From Ischnura elegans (Eukaryota > Arthropoda > Insecta > Odonata > Coenagrionidae), in the NCBI RefSeq assembly GCF_921293095.1, contig NC_060248.1:17440744-17504743 (forward strand): DNA of 64,000 bases. Reading direction: 5' to 3'. The translations under genes and the position numbers were made by a program. Of this stretch, positions 34,519-43,446 are shown one piece after another. The first letter of the stretch is position 1, and each line of letters opens with the position of its first letter. The notes under the pieces are model-generated. The model did no database searches and was not told the origin of the DNA. It was given only the letters and a program-made list of their open reading frames with translations.

Positions 34519-35200
34519 GTCTACCATTGCACGACGGTAAACGAAGTATATTTTTCACATCGTCTAGGAAATATTCTCCTTCATTTTGACCAAGTTAATT
34601 TAGCCTATATACCTCAATCTACGCCCCTGTATCGATTCCCATCCTCAACTCACCAAGCATATCCGAAACGCTGAACTTTTTGTGTAACAACATCACGAAA
34701 CTGGCCACCTACGCAATAGCCTCATGGTGCCCCTAAGTATTTTACGGACTCGGCATCAAATAATTTAATAGTTGAAACCCGCTAGCGGTGTGAATTCTTC
34801 TTGAAGTGATATCCTTTTCTCAAAAATATTCATCACCATACACTTTTCAGGATTTAATTTTAACTCCAAAGTACTGCACCATTCATTAACATAATATTGC
34901 GATTAGCTGTTGAATCAAGTGAAGTTTTTCTTTCAATATGAAGTGCTCAAAGGATATTCACAAAGTAATTCCTAAGAAAATTAACGTGCTTACATGTATG
35001 TACTTTAATTTTTCATGGCACTCAAGCTTGGCATGATTTCTTCTGTCCATGGCAGGTTCATGGCGATTAGCTACACGAGGTCCAGAAATGAGTGTGGAGA
35101 AGAATGAGGGATGTAAGTTGGTACAGAGCGCGAAGAAGGAAGAAGAAAAGGGTTCTACTTGAAATGGTGGCGAAAGAAGTCTCCTTCAAAAGATCTATAT
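34519..35200. other. Unassigned AT-rich stretch
   Basis: Nothing recognised. Confidence 0.45.
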
Positions 35201-35204
35201 TTAC

Positions 35205-35470
35205 ATACTACACCGCAAGCCGCCGCAAATGGCGCGTGGCGGAGGGTTCAGGGAGCCAGCCGTTCTCGGTCAAAATATCTCGATCGCACAGTTACCAGGT
35301 AAATTTTAGCTGCTATTTCTTTGTCCCGAGAACCTTAGACATCCCCGTCCGAATTCCCTCGCCCGTAAATCAAAGCAATTCCTTGGTAAGCTTTCTGTTA
35401 CCTATTTCGGAATGCCTTCCAGATGATTCACTCCTCTTAATCCACGTTAGCGATTCATAGGGATGAATCT
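35205..35470 (-). repeat. LINE-C-like 3' hairpin and flank
   Basis: CACCGCAAGCCGCC...GGCGCGTGGCGGAGGGT forms the LINE-C hairpin with variant bases, preceded by TATTTACATACTA. The following 200 bp (TCGGTCAAAATATCTCGATC) may be 3' coding or UTR sequence, but no RT motif can be read confidently. Confidence 0.55.
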
Positions 35471-35619
35471 TTTCCACGCAATAAAATCGTGCAAGTTGAC
35501 CAGGCGATTAAACCGAAATAAAACTCATAGAAAAGAAACAAGGGAGGTCTTGAGGTGGTGACGTCACAATGCCGCAGACCAATTCCCATGGAGATTCCCC
35601 CCACCACCACTTTGTCAGC

Positions 35620-36623
35620 TCCATCCCTCCTCCTCTCCTCACCCTGCTGTATTGTATACACCACTCCCCCCTCTCCCCCCTCCGCTAGCTTCCTTCATAC
35701 AGTCCCCTCCCTCTTTCTTAAGGCCCGACCCCCCCTCCCCCTCGGCCTCAGTCTCCAATCCCCACTTCATCTACATCCCTCATTCCCGTCGCTTCGCTTC
35801 ATTCCGGTCTCCGACTGCCCGTCCGCGCCCCAAACAAGCCACGCCCCCTCCGCGCCAGAGAAGAGAGAAATGGGAGTGGGCGTGGCTTGATCGGCGAAGG
35901 GGGTGGGGCGTGAGAGACTGAAGCCCCGCCCACCCGGCGTCCACTCCTGCCATCTGTCGGTGGGACAACCAAACGAGGTCCCACCCTTCTGGCGCGCGGG
36001 GGACGGACCGCCGCTGGAGAAAGATGGAGGGCCCCACCCACCCCTGCAGCCCCCGCCCCTCCGCCCCCACCACTCCCTGCCCCCGCCGTGGGGCCTGCCC
36101 CGTTCTCTCCTCTCGTCGCCTGCCCTTCGTCCAGTCCGTGAGTGGTGAGCCAGCCATCGGGAGTGTGTTGTCGGTGAGTCCCTGCCGACGTTTCGCTGCT
36201 GTCGCCGGGATTTTCTCCCTTCCTTAGGCATCTTTATCCCTCCCTCTATCCATCCTTCTGTTTGCTCCTCTTTCCTCCAGCTATTCTCTTTGGTTTTCTC
36301 ACTCATCTGATTTCCTCGACGAAATTCCCGGAGAGGAGTTCTCCAGGAGACGGACGTCGCATTCATTCCTTCCTCGGAACAACACCAGTGTGATAGCAAG
36401 GACCAACCAGTTCGGCGAGATCACGAACCTCTCAGACATGTTTACAGTGTATCCCCGTTCGGGTGCCCCGGGCCGACATCAGTGCCCGCACCACCGCATT
36501 TGAGTGTGAGTGGGGGCGAAAAGGCCCTTCAAAGTGAACACCAGGGACCCCTCCCCCCCTGTCGGTGCCCGCCCAAACACTCCTTGCCCCTCGTTGGCGA
36601 GGGACGCCCGTGTCTGTGTGAGG
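35620..36623 (+). promoter_or_regulatory. GC/CpG-rich promoter-like island and 5' leader
   Basis: A long C- and CpG-rich island, much richer than the AT-rich surroundings, lies directly upstream of the T-box exon. It begins with a pyrimidine-rich tract (about 35620-35800), then alternating GC-rich sequence. The start of transcription is not determinable. Short frames on both strands here follow the base composition and are not treated as genes. The location and composition are what one expects for the promoter and 5' UTR of a developmental transcription-factor gene. Confidence 0.65.
36438..36503 (+). other. Upstream ORF in the probable 5' leader
   Basis: An ATG at 36438 opens a 21-codon frame (MFTVYPRSGAPGRHQCPHHR and one further residue) that ends at TGA 36501-36503, before the main ATG at 36624. 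If the leader extends this far, it could reduce downstream initiation. Whether the ATG is transcribed is unknown. Confidence 0.4.
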
Positions 36624-36762
36624 ATGCGCCCCGTCGTCATGGTGTCCGCCGGCAAGACGCCCACCACGCGGGCCACCGACTTCTCCATCGCGGCGATCAT
36701 GGGCCGCGGAGCGGAGGCCGAGGAGAGCGGCAGGAAGGCCGCCGACTCGCCGCCAACCGACG
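36624..36762 (+). CDS. H15/mid (Tbx20-like): T-box factor (TBX20/H15/midline-like), first coding exon
   Basis: The first in-frame ATG (preceded by AGG, with A at -3) opens 46 codons plus one base, ending at CG|GTGAGT, a consensus splice donor (phase 1). The peptide starts MRPVVMVSAGKTPTTR and continues ATDFSIAAIMGRG. FSIAAIM is an engrailed-homology-1 type motif that recruits Groucho/TLE co-repressors, and [S/T]RAxxFSIAA[I/L]M near the N-terminus is the arrangement in TBX20 proteins. The protein would be a nuclear DNA-binding regulator acting in heart, neural and segmental patterning. The DNA-binding T-box itself is not in the window, so family assignment rests on this N-terminus. The exon sits in a CpG-rich island and is followed immediately by repeat-rich intron-like sequence. 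An alternative is another eh1-bearing transcription factor. Confidence 0.62.
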
Positions 36763-36768
36763 GTGAGT
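36763..36768 (+). other. Splice donor of the T-box exon
   Basis: GTGAGT at 36763-36768 follows ...CCGACG. The frame closes soon after it (stop at about 36815), and LINE-C hairpin sequence begins within 100 bp, so an intron boundary here is well supported. Confidence 0.65.
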
Positions 36769-36861
36769 GCTCCCCCCGACATATCACCACCCTCACCGCC
36801 AACTTAATACAGTGATCGCAGGCAACTCCCAGTATCTATTGGGAGACAGACCGTATGTCTT

Positions 36862-37260
36862 TCATCTTACATCCACGAGGAACCGTGCTAGCTACCACCA
36901 GCGTGTGTGGCAGGGGGTTAAACCACACCACGCATGTAGCCCTCATCCTATTATAGTGCTATGATGACTTCTCTAACTTATTTACTACAGACAGACTTGC
37001 GAAAAAAATACAGCACACTTCGGCTATGAATGGATAACATATCGTGATGCTGACAGATGGCGTACGCTCGAAAAATTCGATTTTTTCAGACCAACATCTA
37101 CGAGGTACCGTGAAAGCCACCTCCTGTGTATGTGACTCGGGATGGTTGTACATCAGGCTCTCAGCCTCAATCAGAATCGCGGTCGCTTTCCGGACACAGG
37201 CTAATTGTAAGTACAAAGGACAGCGATATGAGGTCAGACAAGAATCTAGGTGAGCGCTAA
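36862..37260 (-). repeat. Two LINE-C 3' fragments in tandem
   Basis: ACATCCACGAGGAACCGTGC...GTGTGTGGCAGGGGGTT at 36870-36920 and a second variant, ACATCTACGAGGTACCGTGA, at 37087, followed by GGACACAGGCTAA and GGACAGCGATATGAGGTC. The latter blocks also occur in the copies at 41.6-42.0 and 63.1-63.3 kb. They lie just inside the inferred first intron. Confidence 0.7.
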
Positions 37261-37487
37261 ATGACGGTTCCTAGGCTGTTCCGAACCGGGCGATTTTAGT
37301 AGTTCAGAGGTGATCGCTGAATAGTAAATGCGGTGCTAGAAATACGCGGCCCGATGTGTAGATTGGAGGGGAAAAGACTTGCTAGAGACGAGGTTAGACC
37401 CGAAATAAGAGTGCCCATATGATTCCAGAAGCCGTATGAATTACTACAAAATTGAATATCGAAACAAGCTGATTCTATATCTTACCA

Positions 37488-37675
37488 TCCTCGGTGGCGG
37501 TATGCTAGAGCCCTCGCCTGCGTAGCCGAAGGTCGTGGGTTCGAGTCCTGCTTGGTTAGGAGGTCCCTATCCATGGATGTTTGCGTTTTGCATTGATAAT
37601 GTGGGAACACGCGTTGTAAATGCCGCTACGCGCTGATTCGGGTAAGTTGATGACTGGAGAAATAAATAAAGACGG
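37488..37675 (+). mobile_element. tRNA-derived SINE, group 1
   Basis: CCTCGGTGGCGGTATGCTAG (A-box region) and GGTCGTGGGTTCGAGTCCTG (an intact B box, GGTTCGAGTCC) head the element. The body contains CCCTATCCATGGATGTTTGC and ends in AGAAATAAATAAAG. The tRNA-like head lacks pairing acceptor ends, so it is a SINE and not a tRNA gene. Confidence 0.88.
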
Positions 37676-37797
37676 TAATTAACAGAAGAACATCCAAAGT
37701 TGTGTAAATATGCTTCTTACTGGTAAACTCTTTGTTCCTTTCAAACAAAAAAACGAGGCTTCTTTCAGCGATTAGCGAGGATAAAATTAGAAAAAAT

Positions 37798-37940
37798 AAG
37801 CGCGATGGAATGGAATTTTTCCATATTGTAAATGACGCTTAGGTACGAAAGGTTTTTGTACCTTGAAAATGATGAGGTAGATCGCAACCTCGGTCGGAAT
37901 TGAAGTTCATAATCGTGGAAAATTGCAAGTGTTTCTTTCA
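37798..37940. repeat. Decayed relative of foldback element 5
   Basis: GCGCGATGGAATGGAATTTT at the left and ATAATCGTGGAAAATTGCAA at the right both occur at the borders of the foldback at 52.2 kb (52170-52340). The middle differs and the arms no longer pair well. A homopyrimidine-free core (GAAAATGATGAGGTAG) replaces the usual one. Confidence 0.6.
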
Positions 37941-39615
37941 ATATCAAATGCTAGTTAGAAGCTTGCCTAAGCTGGTGTTAGTAGCAGGGAGAACTTCGGA
38001 CACATTTACAAGAATTGGAAGGTTAGAAATTAGCCCCTCATTTTCCACGTCCCCTACAGGCGAAGATTCTTAATAGTGCCTGGCGTATATATATCGGGCC
38101 CTTTCCCTCCGTTGGGGGTACGCCCACTTTGGGGCCCCTGCGTGAGGGCTCACACCGCTGAGGTGGCGTCGGCGACCGGGATCGTAGACTCCCGCGTCTT
38201 CGGTCTTCTGCAGGTGAACTACGTGTGCGGCACTTGAGAGTTTCACCAAAGTTACCCGCGTGCTGCAGGAACGGAGAGAGTCTTATCTTATCCGAAGATG
38301 CCCTTTTCAAGCAATACCGGGAAGTGTGGAGGCAATTTCCATGACATTTGCAGTTAGAGATGATTTTCCAACGCTGAACGTTTACAAACGTGCTACCGTG
38401 GTGGGAACGAGGGATCTGATTGATGATTTATGGAGGAGTACAAGGGAATTGTGGATAATTAAAAAAGGGCATTTTGATTTCCTATAAAAATTATTTGGCC
38501 TTTAAAACCAACGACATTGCTTAGCACTTGGCGACATCATCTAGTCACTTCGCGTTCGAACATTACTCGATGTATACATGTTGCTTGGAAACGTCTGGGT
38601 ATTAATATCATTCTTCGTGCAACATTGATCACATATTTTTTCACTGAGCCACGAGGCTTGTTTATATTATTGAATTAAATTTATAGAGAATACAAGTATA
38701 GTTACCTATGGCCACCGGCTATTACATGGGAGAATATTCAATGAAAGAACGCCGTTGAAGATAATATCACTGCCCCATTGTAGAAATAAATAGTTGGAAG
38801 AGCTTATGATAAAAATAGAGATAAAGATAACTGCTTTTAAAAATGTCACCGCTTGGAGCAAAACCGCAAATATCTTCCTCAAAATGCTTTCACACCCCTA
38901 TCCGTACATGCTCATATTTTTACCGCGTTAGAATTTGATGCAGAGAGCAGAATTTTTTGACGAGAACTACCAAAGATTAGCCCTTAGAATGCCGAAAAGA
39001 GACGTCGCTAGGCAAAAAAAACTGTGTACCGGAGAGGCGAATGTGTTGAGCGCCTTAGAAACATTGCCGCGTCTTCGGTTTGATATGAGACGGTACAAAA
39101 GTGGAGCCGATACACGGAACAGTAGTAGAAAACATTGTTAATCTGATTCATGAAACCTTCAAGAATAACATTAAGCCGCTATGGTGTGGATACGTTCTTT
39201 GACCCCCGAATTTCAAGTCAATTGCTCGTGCTAATCGTGCTACCTCAACGAATGCCTTCTTAACGGATGAAGTGGCATTGTAAATAAATATAATATACAA
39301 TTGAGAGTCAAGAGTGAGCGATGAACCTAATATAGGTGAAGCTGTTAATGTTTTTTTCTCAAAGCCGCGCATAGGTTGAATATTAGATTAGATCAGTGTT
39401 GTCATGGCAATATTAGCAGTGCCTGAACGCACTTATCTTAAAAAATTTTTACAAGTGAAATATTACTATGTGTTTTTTTAATTACAAGTTACGTCTACAT
39501 ATTTTAGAATACATTTTTGTTTAGGCTGCGAATATCTCCTTGTATCTTACATAGGAAATGTTGCGGCACTAAAAATTGATTGAAAGTGTAATTAGACTAT
39601 AATGTCTTTTCTTAA
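37941..39615. other. Unassigned stretch with a GC-rich island at 38040-38230
   Basis: The island at 38040-38230 (CCTCCGTTGGGGGTACGCCC, CTGAGGTGGCGTCGGCGACC) contrasts with its AT-rich surroundings and has a minus-strand frame with no family I recognise. It could be an exon, a conserved element or a transposon fragment. Nothing else is seen in this stretch. Confidence 0.4.
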
Positions 39616-39655
39616 CCAGTGCTGGAACGGCGTTCCGGCGCCATAACAGCACTGG
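39616..39655. repeat. 40-bp palindromic unit with CCAGTGCTG ends
   Basis: CCAGTGCTG and CAGCACTGG form perfect 9-bp inverted ends around an inner palindrome GGAACGGCGTTCC. The inner palindrome is related to 18249-18271. Likely a remnant or very short derivative of a TIR transposon. Confidence 0.75.
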
Positions 39656-39656
39656 A

Positions 39657-39838
39657 TTAGGTATGAAATTTTGCCATGTCCGGAATTATGAGGTATAAGT
39701 TTCAATATTTAATCTAGCGGTAATTTATGAGGCTACTGGAGTCCTTTGGGCACTCTTAGTTTTGAGTCTAACCTTGTCTCTAAGAAGTTTTTGCCACGGC
39801 GAAAATATCAGAGGAGGACCAACTCGGACGTTGTGCAG
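39657..39838 (+). repeat. Dispersed repeat D, copy 1
   Basis: Matches 40395-40583 in inverted orientation. Anchors are ATGAAATTTTGCC, GGAATTATGAGGT, AGTTTTTGCC.CGGCGAAAAT and a final CAACTCGGACG. It is not seen elsewhere in the window and carries no coding motif. Confidence 0.78.
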
Positions 39839-40114
39839 TTCGGCTGGTGTTCTCTGTGGTGGCACCGGGAGCTGCAGCAAATGTGATGTTTAACATTAAC
39901 TATGTCCTGGATCGTTCTCCAATGAATAAACAATAAATAAGTTGTGATCTTATTGGAGGGAGGCCGGCATTTTTCTTTAGAACTTAGCTCGTCCTCTGTC
40001 ATCAGGTCAGTTCAGTACTTAATGCTGGTTATACCGCCGTGAGTACTGGATATTGCCTGCACGAATGGGCAGGTGTGAAGAGTGGATGTAGAATCTTCAT
40101 TAAAACGAAATACG

Positions 40115-40318
40115 GGAAACCTCGTTTCAACCTCCTATTATGCGTTACGCCTATTTTTCGACGCCGACTATTCGTATCGTTTGACGTCTTTCATATCTTC
40201 GTCTTTCCATCCACGAGGCCATTCTCATTCCATCTCGTGTTTTTGTATAACCTTCCGATATATTCAATATTCGTTCTTCCTAGACATTTCCCGGATTCAC
40301 TCAGTCAATCAGCGATTC
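40115..40318 (-). repeat. Repeat block with coding-like minus frame, copy 2
   Basis: Counterpart of 23040-23185. The minus frame has VTHNRRLKRGF-like sequence, and both copies abut a group 2 SINE tail at the same point (GATTCAA/GATTCAAC). Moderately diverged. Confidence 0.5.
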
Positions 40319-40745
40319 AACCCGTGGGTTGGTTCGGATGGGTGACGATAAAGTTCACCCCGGACTGAACTTTAGTCGTGTGAAGTCATACATTTGAGGG
40401 GACGTCCGAGCTGATCCCCCTCGGATATTTTCGCCGAGGCAAAAACTTGTTGGCGACAATATCAGATTCAAAGCCACAGTTCCAAAAGGATTTCAGCAGC
40501 CTTATAAATTATCGCTAAATTAAATATCGAAACTTAGACCTCATAATTCCAGACACGGCAAAATTTCATAGCCAACATGATATTCAACATATTCACGGCT
40601 TGCAAGGAAAAGCATTAATGGCTTCAATTCTTAATTTTATCTCTCTGCCTCCCCTCGACCTTCGAGGATTTTGTGTGAAAGCTGCACTGGGGATATTTGA
40701 ACCGGGTACCCCTCGATCAGAAGCCAAGCCACTAGGCGAATCTCA
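40310..40745 (-). mobile_element. tRNA-SINE group 2, split by repeat D
   Basis: The head on the minus strand (GATTCGCCTAGTGGCTTGGC, then ACCCGGTTCAAATATCCCC) is at 40655-40745, and the tail (GGTTGGTTCGGATGGGTGAC) is at about 40325-40395. The inverted repeat D copy (40395-40583) occupies the gap. Confidence 0.68.
40395..40583 (-). repeat. Dispersed repeat D, copy 2 (inverted, inside SINE)
   Basis: Reverse complement of 39657-39838. Lies between the two halves of the group 2 SINE. Confidence 0.75.
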
Positions 40746-41599
40746 GAATAGTTTACCGAAATCCGGCTCAGACAAATGATTTATTCATCGCGAATTTCAT
40801 CTTTGGTGAATACAACTTTGCATCCGCGCGCATCTATGCGTACAAAATGACGTATTTCATGCAGTGGTTTTTCACTCTGGTTATAGTCTTCCATTAATGG
40901 TTTCAAAATTAACGGAGTAATATCTTCCCTGGGCAAATATAATTACAGTGTAATCGAAAAATGTAGGAACTCTAAACTTAAAACAATATTAAATTGAAAC
41001 GAGACCTAATAAATTATTAGAAAATGATCTTAGAGTAAATTACAATGCAGACTTGGTTGTTGGTTGATTATGTTTCTCAAGAAATTTTTTTTCTTATGGC
41101 TATCGTATTTTGTTGAGAGGTGATATTTCACTTCAATTTTATTTATGAACGCTTAACTAAAATGCCCGTTTTAGTTTAGCTTTGCCACCAATCGCAATAA
41201 ATTCAATTTTACTCGAGACGTTAACATGTTCCACAATATCAGTTCCATTTGTCCTCTCTTATCTTAATTACTAGTTTTAGGCAACGCTGCTGGTCTTGTG
41301 AGCTTTCCTATGAAACTAATATGTCTCCGACGAACCCCCGCTTCTTGTCTTCTGTTTGAGCTAATGTTCCTTCCCTCTCTCGAACTGTTCCATCGATGAT
41401 ATCTCTCAGGCTTCCGGTTCCGGACGGGTGTGACGTAAAAAAAAGGAACCGAAGGAACGAAGATTACGAGGCGTTATTAAAATGTGAGCGTGGATCGGTA
41501 TATCCACGCCGTTTTGTCCATTTCTTCTCCCTACACTCACACTCGATGTTAATTGAGGCGGAGAACACTCCACGGTCGTCAATTGGCCGCCCCTTAATT
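40746..41599. other. Unassigned AT-rich stretch
   Basis: Nothing recognised. Confidence 0.45.
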
Positions 41600-41995
41600 A
41601 TATCTACATCCACGAGGAACCGTGCAAACCACCACCACGGTGTGTGGCATGGGGTGATTCCACACCAGACATGCTGCACTCATCCTGGCTATATCAATGA
41701 CAGACACTTTGTCACTTCCACCAAATATTTAAAAAATATGTATTTTATGGCTTTTGTGGGAGTAACAAAGTGTCTGTTATTTATAATATGGAGCCCTTCC
41801 ACCTCGTACAAGCTTCAGGTTTCGAATTAATTCTGATCCTGGACTTAATCATTAGTGCCCTCGTTCGCCGGACACAGAGCAAGCATTCAGGACAGCGATA
41901 CGCGGTCGGACCAAAAACTAGGAGAGTGCTAAGGTCAATAACATGCTAACATGTAAATAAAACTAGCAGTTGGTAATAGAAAAACGAAAAGTTAC
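41600..41995 (-). repeat. LINE-C 3' fragment, interrupted
   Basis: Shares ATCCACGAGGAACCGTGCAA, TGTGTGGCATGGGGTGATTC and CATTCAGGACAGCGATACGC with the copies at 36.9-37.3 and 63.1-63.3 kb. It is split by the hairpin at 41700-41777 and adjoining sequence to about 41860. Confidence 0.72.
41700..41777. repeat. 78-bp hairpin MITE inside the LINE-C fragment
   Basis: ACAGACACTTTGTCACTTCC and its near-complement GGGAGTAACAAAGTGTCTGT form 26-bp inverted arms around a 26-bp AT-rich centre. Flanking sequence on the right differs from other LINE-C copies, so it is a secondary insertion. The target duplication is not clear. Confidence 0.8.
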
Positions 41996-42011
41996 CGTTG
42001 CAAGTGATTAA

Positions 42012-42710
42012 TTCATTATTATTATAGTCTTCTACCGATTAAGATAGGTTTCCATGGAATACTAGAGAATAATTCTGGGATCCTCCCTCCCCATCAACCA
42101 CATTCCCTCTTCAATTTACAATAAGGCCTACTCCCTTTCATTCAATCTAAAAATCCTATTCTATTCCTTCCTCTCCCTCGTTTACCAAACATTCTACCCT
42201 CTAACACTGTTTTCAACATGCCCTCCCCGCTAAGTACTCGCTCCATCCATAAGTACCTTCTGTCTCCTTCGTATCTCATCTAAAAGCTGCCTCTCCTCAC
42301 CCACCATGTCCAGCACTTCATCGTTTCACCTCCTTTCTGCCCATTTAACCCTCTCCATTCTTCTCCATACCCACATCTCGAATGCCTCCAATATTCTCTC
42401 GTCCTCCTTCCTAAGTGTCCACGTTTCTGCACCGTAAAGCGCTACACTCCAGAGGAGACTCTTCACTAACCTTTTCTTTAAATTCTTACATAGCGATCCT
42501 CTTAGAAGCTCCTTCCTGTTCATCAACGCCTCCTTCGCTAATGCAATTCCCTTCCTGATGTCCTTACTACTGTATCCGTTTTCCTTTAACGTACTGCCTA
42601 AATAGATGAATGGCTCAACCTGCTCAAGTTTTTCACCACCCACCTTCACCTTAAGTTTCACATTCCTCGCTCGTGATGCTTTAAAAAACCGCATTACCTA
42701 GGTCTTCTTG
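42012..42710 (-). pseudogene. LINE-B polymerase C-terminal region, best copy
   Basis: Minus strand: RFFKASRARNVKLKVKVGGE, EPFIYLGSTLKENGYSSKDI, KGIALAKEALMNRKELLRGS, KRLVKSLLWSVALYGAETWT, LEAFEMWVWRRMERVKWAER, then a frameshift at about 42325 and further tail sequence to the 3' end ATCTTAATCGGTAGAAGACT with an (ATA)n tail at about 42012-42024. The FIYLGSTL and ALYGAETWT motifs are the standard RTE-like LINE landmarks after the RT catalytic box. A stop in INRKKT*VMRF at about 42700 and the missing catalytic region make it defective. The other copies at 19.5 and 52.4 kb share this ending. Confidence 0.93.
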
Positions 42711-42724
42711 CGATTAATCCGATA

Positions 42725-43126
42725 AATTCATGAGTGGTATTATGGGGCACTACATAGGTACTTCATGAGAACGTATTATCTAACGAGATTTCATTCTCCA
42801 TCTCGACCAATTTTCTTCCTTTCCCAATCTCGTTACCCTAATGTGCCTCCCTTTATTACGGATACCAATAACTCTTCGCCTCTCTATACCTTCTCCAACC
42901 AAAGTCTCTTGTTCCGATGAAATTTTCATCCCTTCCGCGCAATCAAATTGAAAATTTAGGTGTTGTGCAACAGATAATGGCATGCAAATGATAAAAAAAA
43001 GTAAATTAATAATTTGATACGAATTTTCATTGAATACATTCATTTAATATCCCCCAAATGGTTTACCATGACTTTATAAAATTAGTGTGCAAACTACATG
43101 CCAAAAAAAAATGGAGATATTATTTA
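42725..43126. other. Unassigned stretch
   Basis: Nothing recognised. Confidence 0.45.
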
Positions 43127-43134
43127 CGAATACA

Positions 43135-43438
43135 CAGTGCTGTAGTTGGGGAAAAAATTTAGGCGGTACGCACCGAAAATTGCCAACAGCTGAACATGTA
43201 TTATATGTACATCCGGCCGAGATTGAAATGTCGTACACCAACTCTTATATTAGTTCCAGGTTGTGCCAGGAGATAACTCTGAACAAGTAAATAATCATTC
43301 ACGATTTTTCTATCTGAAATCCAATGGACAATTTACATTAGGGATCTTTTTAACAGATTTAAAAAGGTATTTTTACCGGTACGCATATAATGAGTTTGGA
43401 TTTTAAGGGGTACGCCGTACCGGCCCAACTACAGCCTG
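43135..43438. mobile_element. Miniature hAT-like element 4
   Basis: Ends CAGTGCTGTAGTTGGG and CCCAACTACAGCCTG are imperfect inverted repeats, differing by an indel. Flanks CGAATACA (43127-43134) and CAAATACA (43439-43446) are an 8-bp target duplication with one difference. The interior has paired GGCGGTACGCACCG and GGTACGCCGTACCGG blocks. It is 304 bp with no transposase. The terminus differs from elements 1-3, so it is a separate subfamily. Confidence 0.85.
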
Positions 43439-43446
43439 CAAATACA

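Noticed and set aside
35767-36399. Long minus-strand frame (210 codons) in the GC-rich island
   Set aside because: It is antisense to the promoter-like region, rich in Gly, Arg and Pro as the composition dictates, has overlapping frames on both strands, and shows no domain.
37488-37560. Possible tRNA gene
   Set aside because: The A and B boxes are present but there is no pairing acceptor stem or proper anticodon arm, and related copies occur elsewhere with a shared non-tRNA body. It is a SINE.
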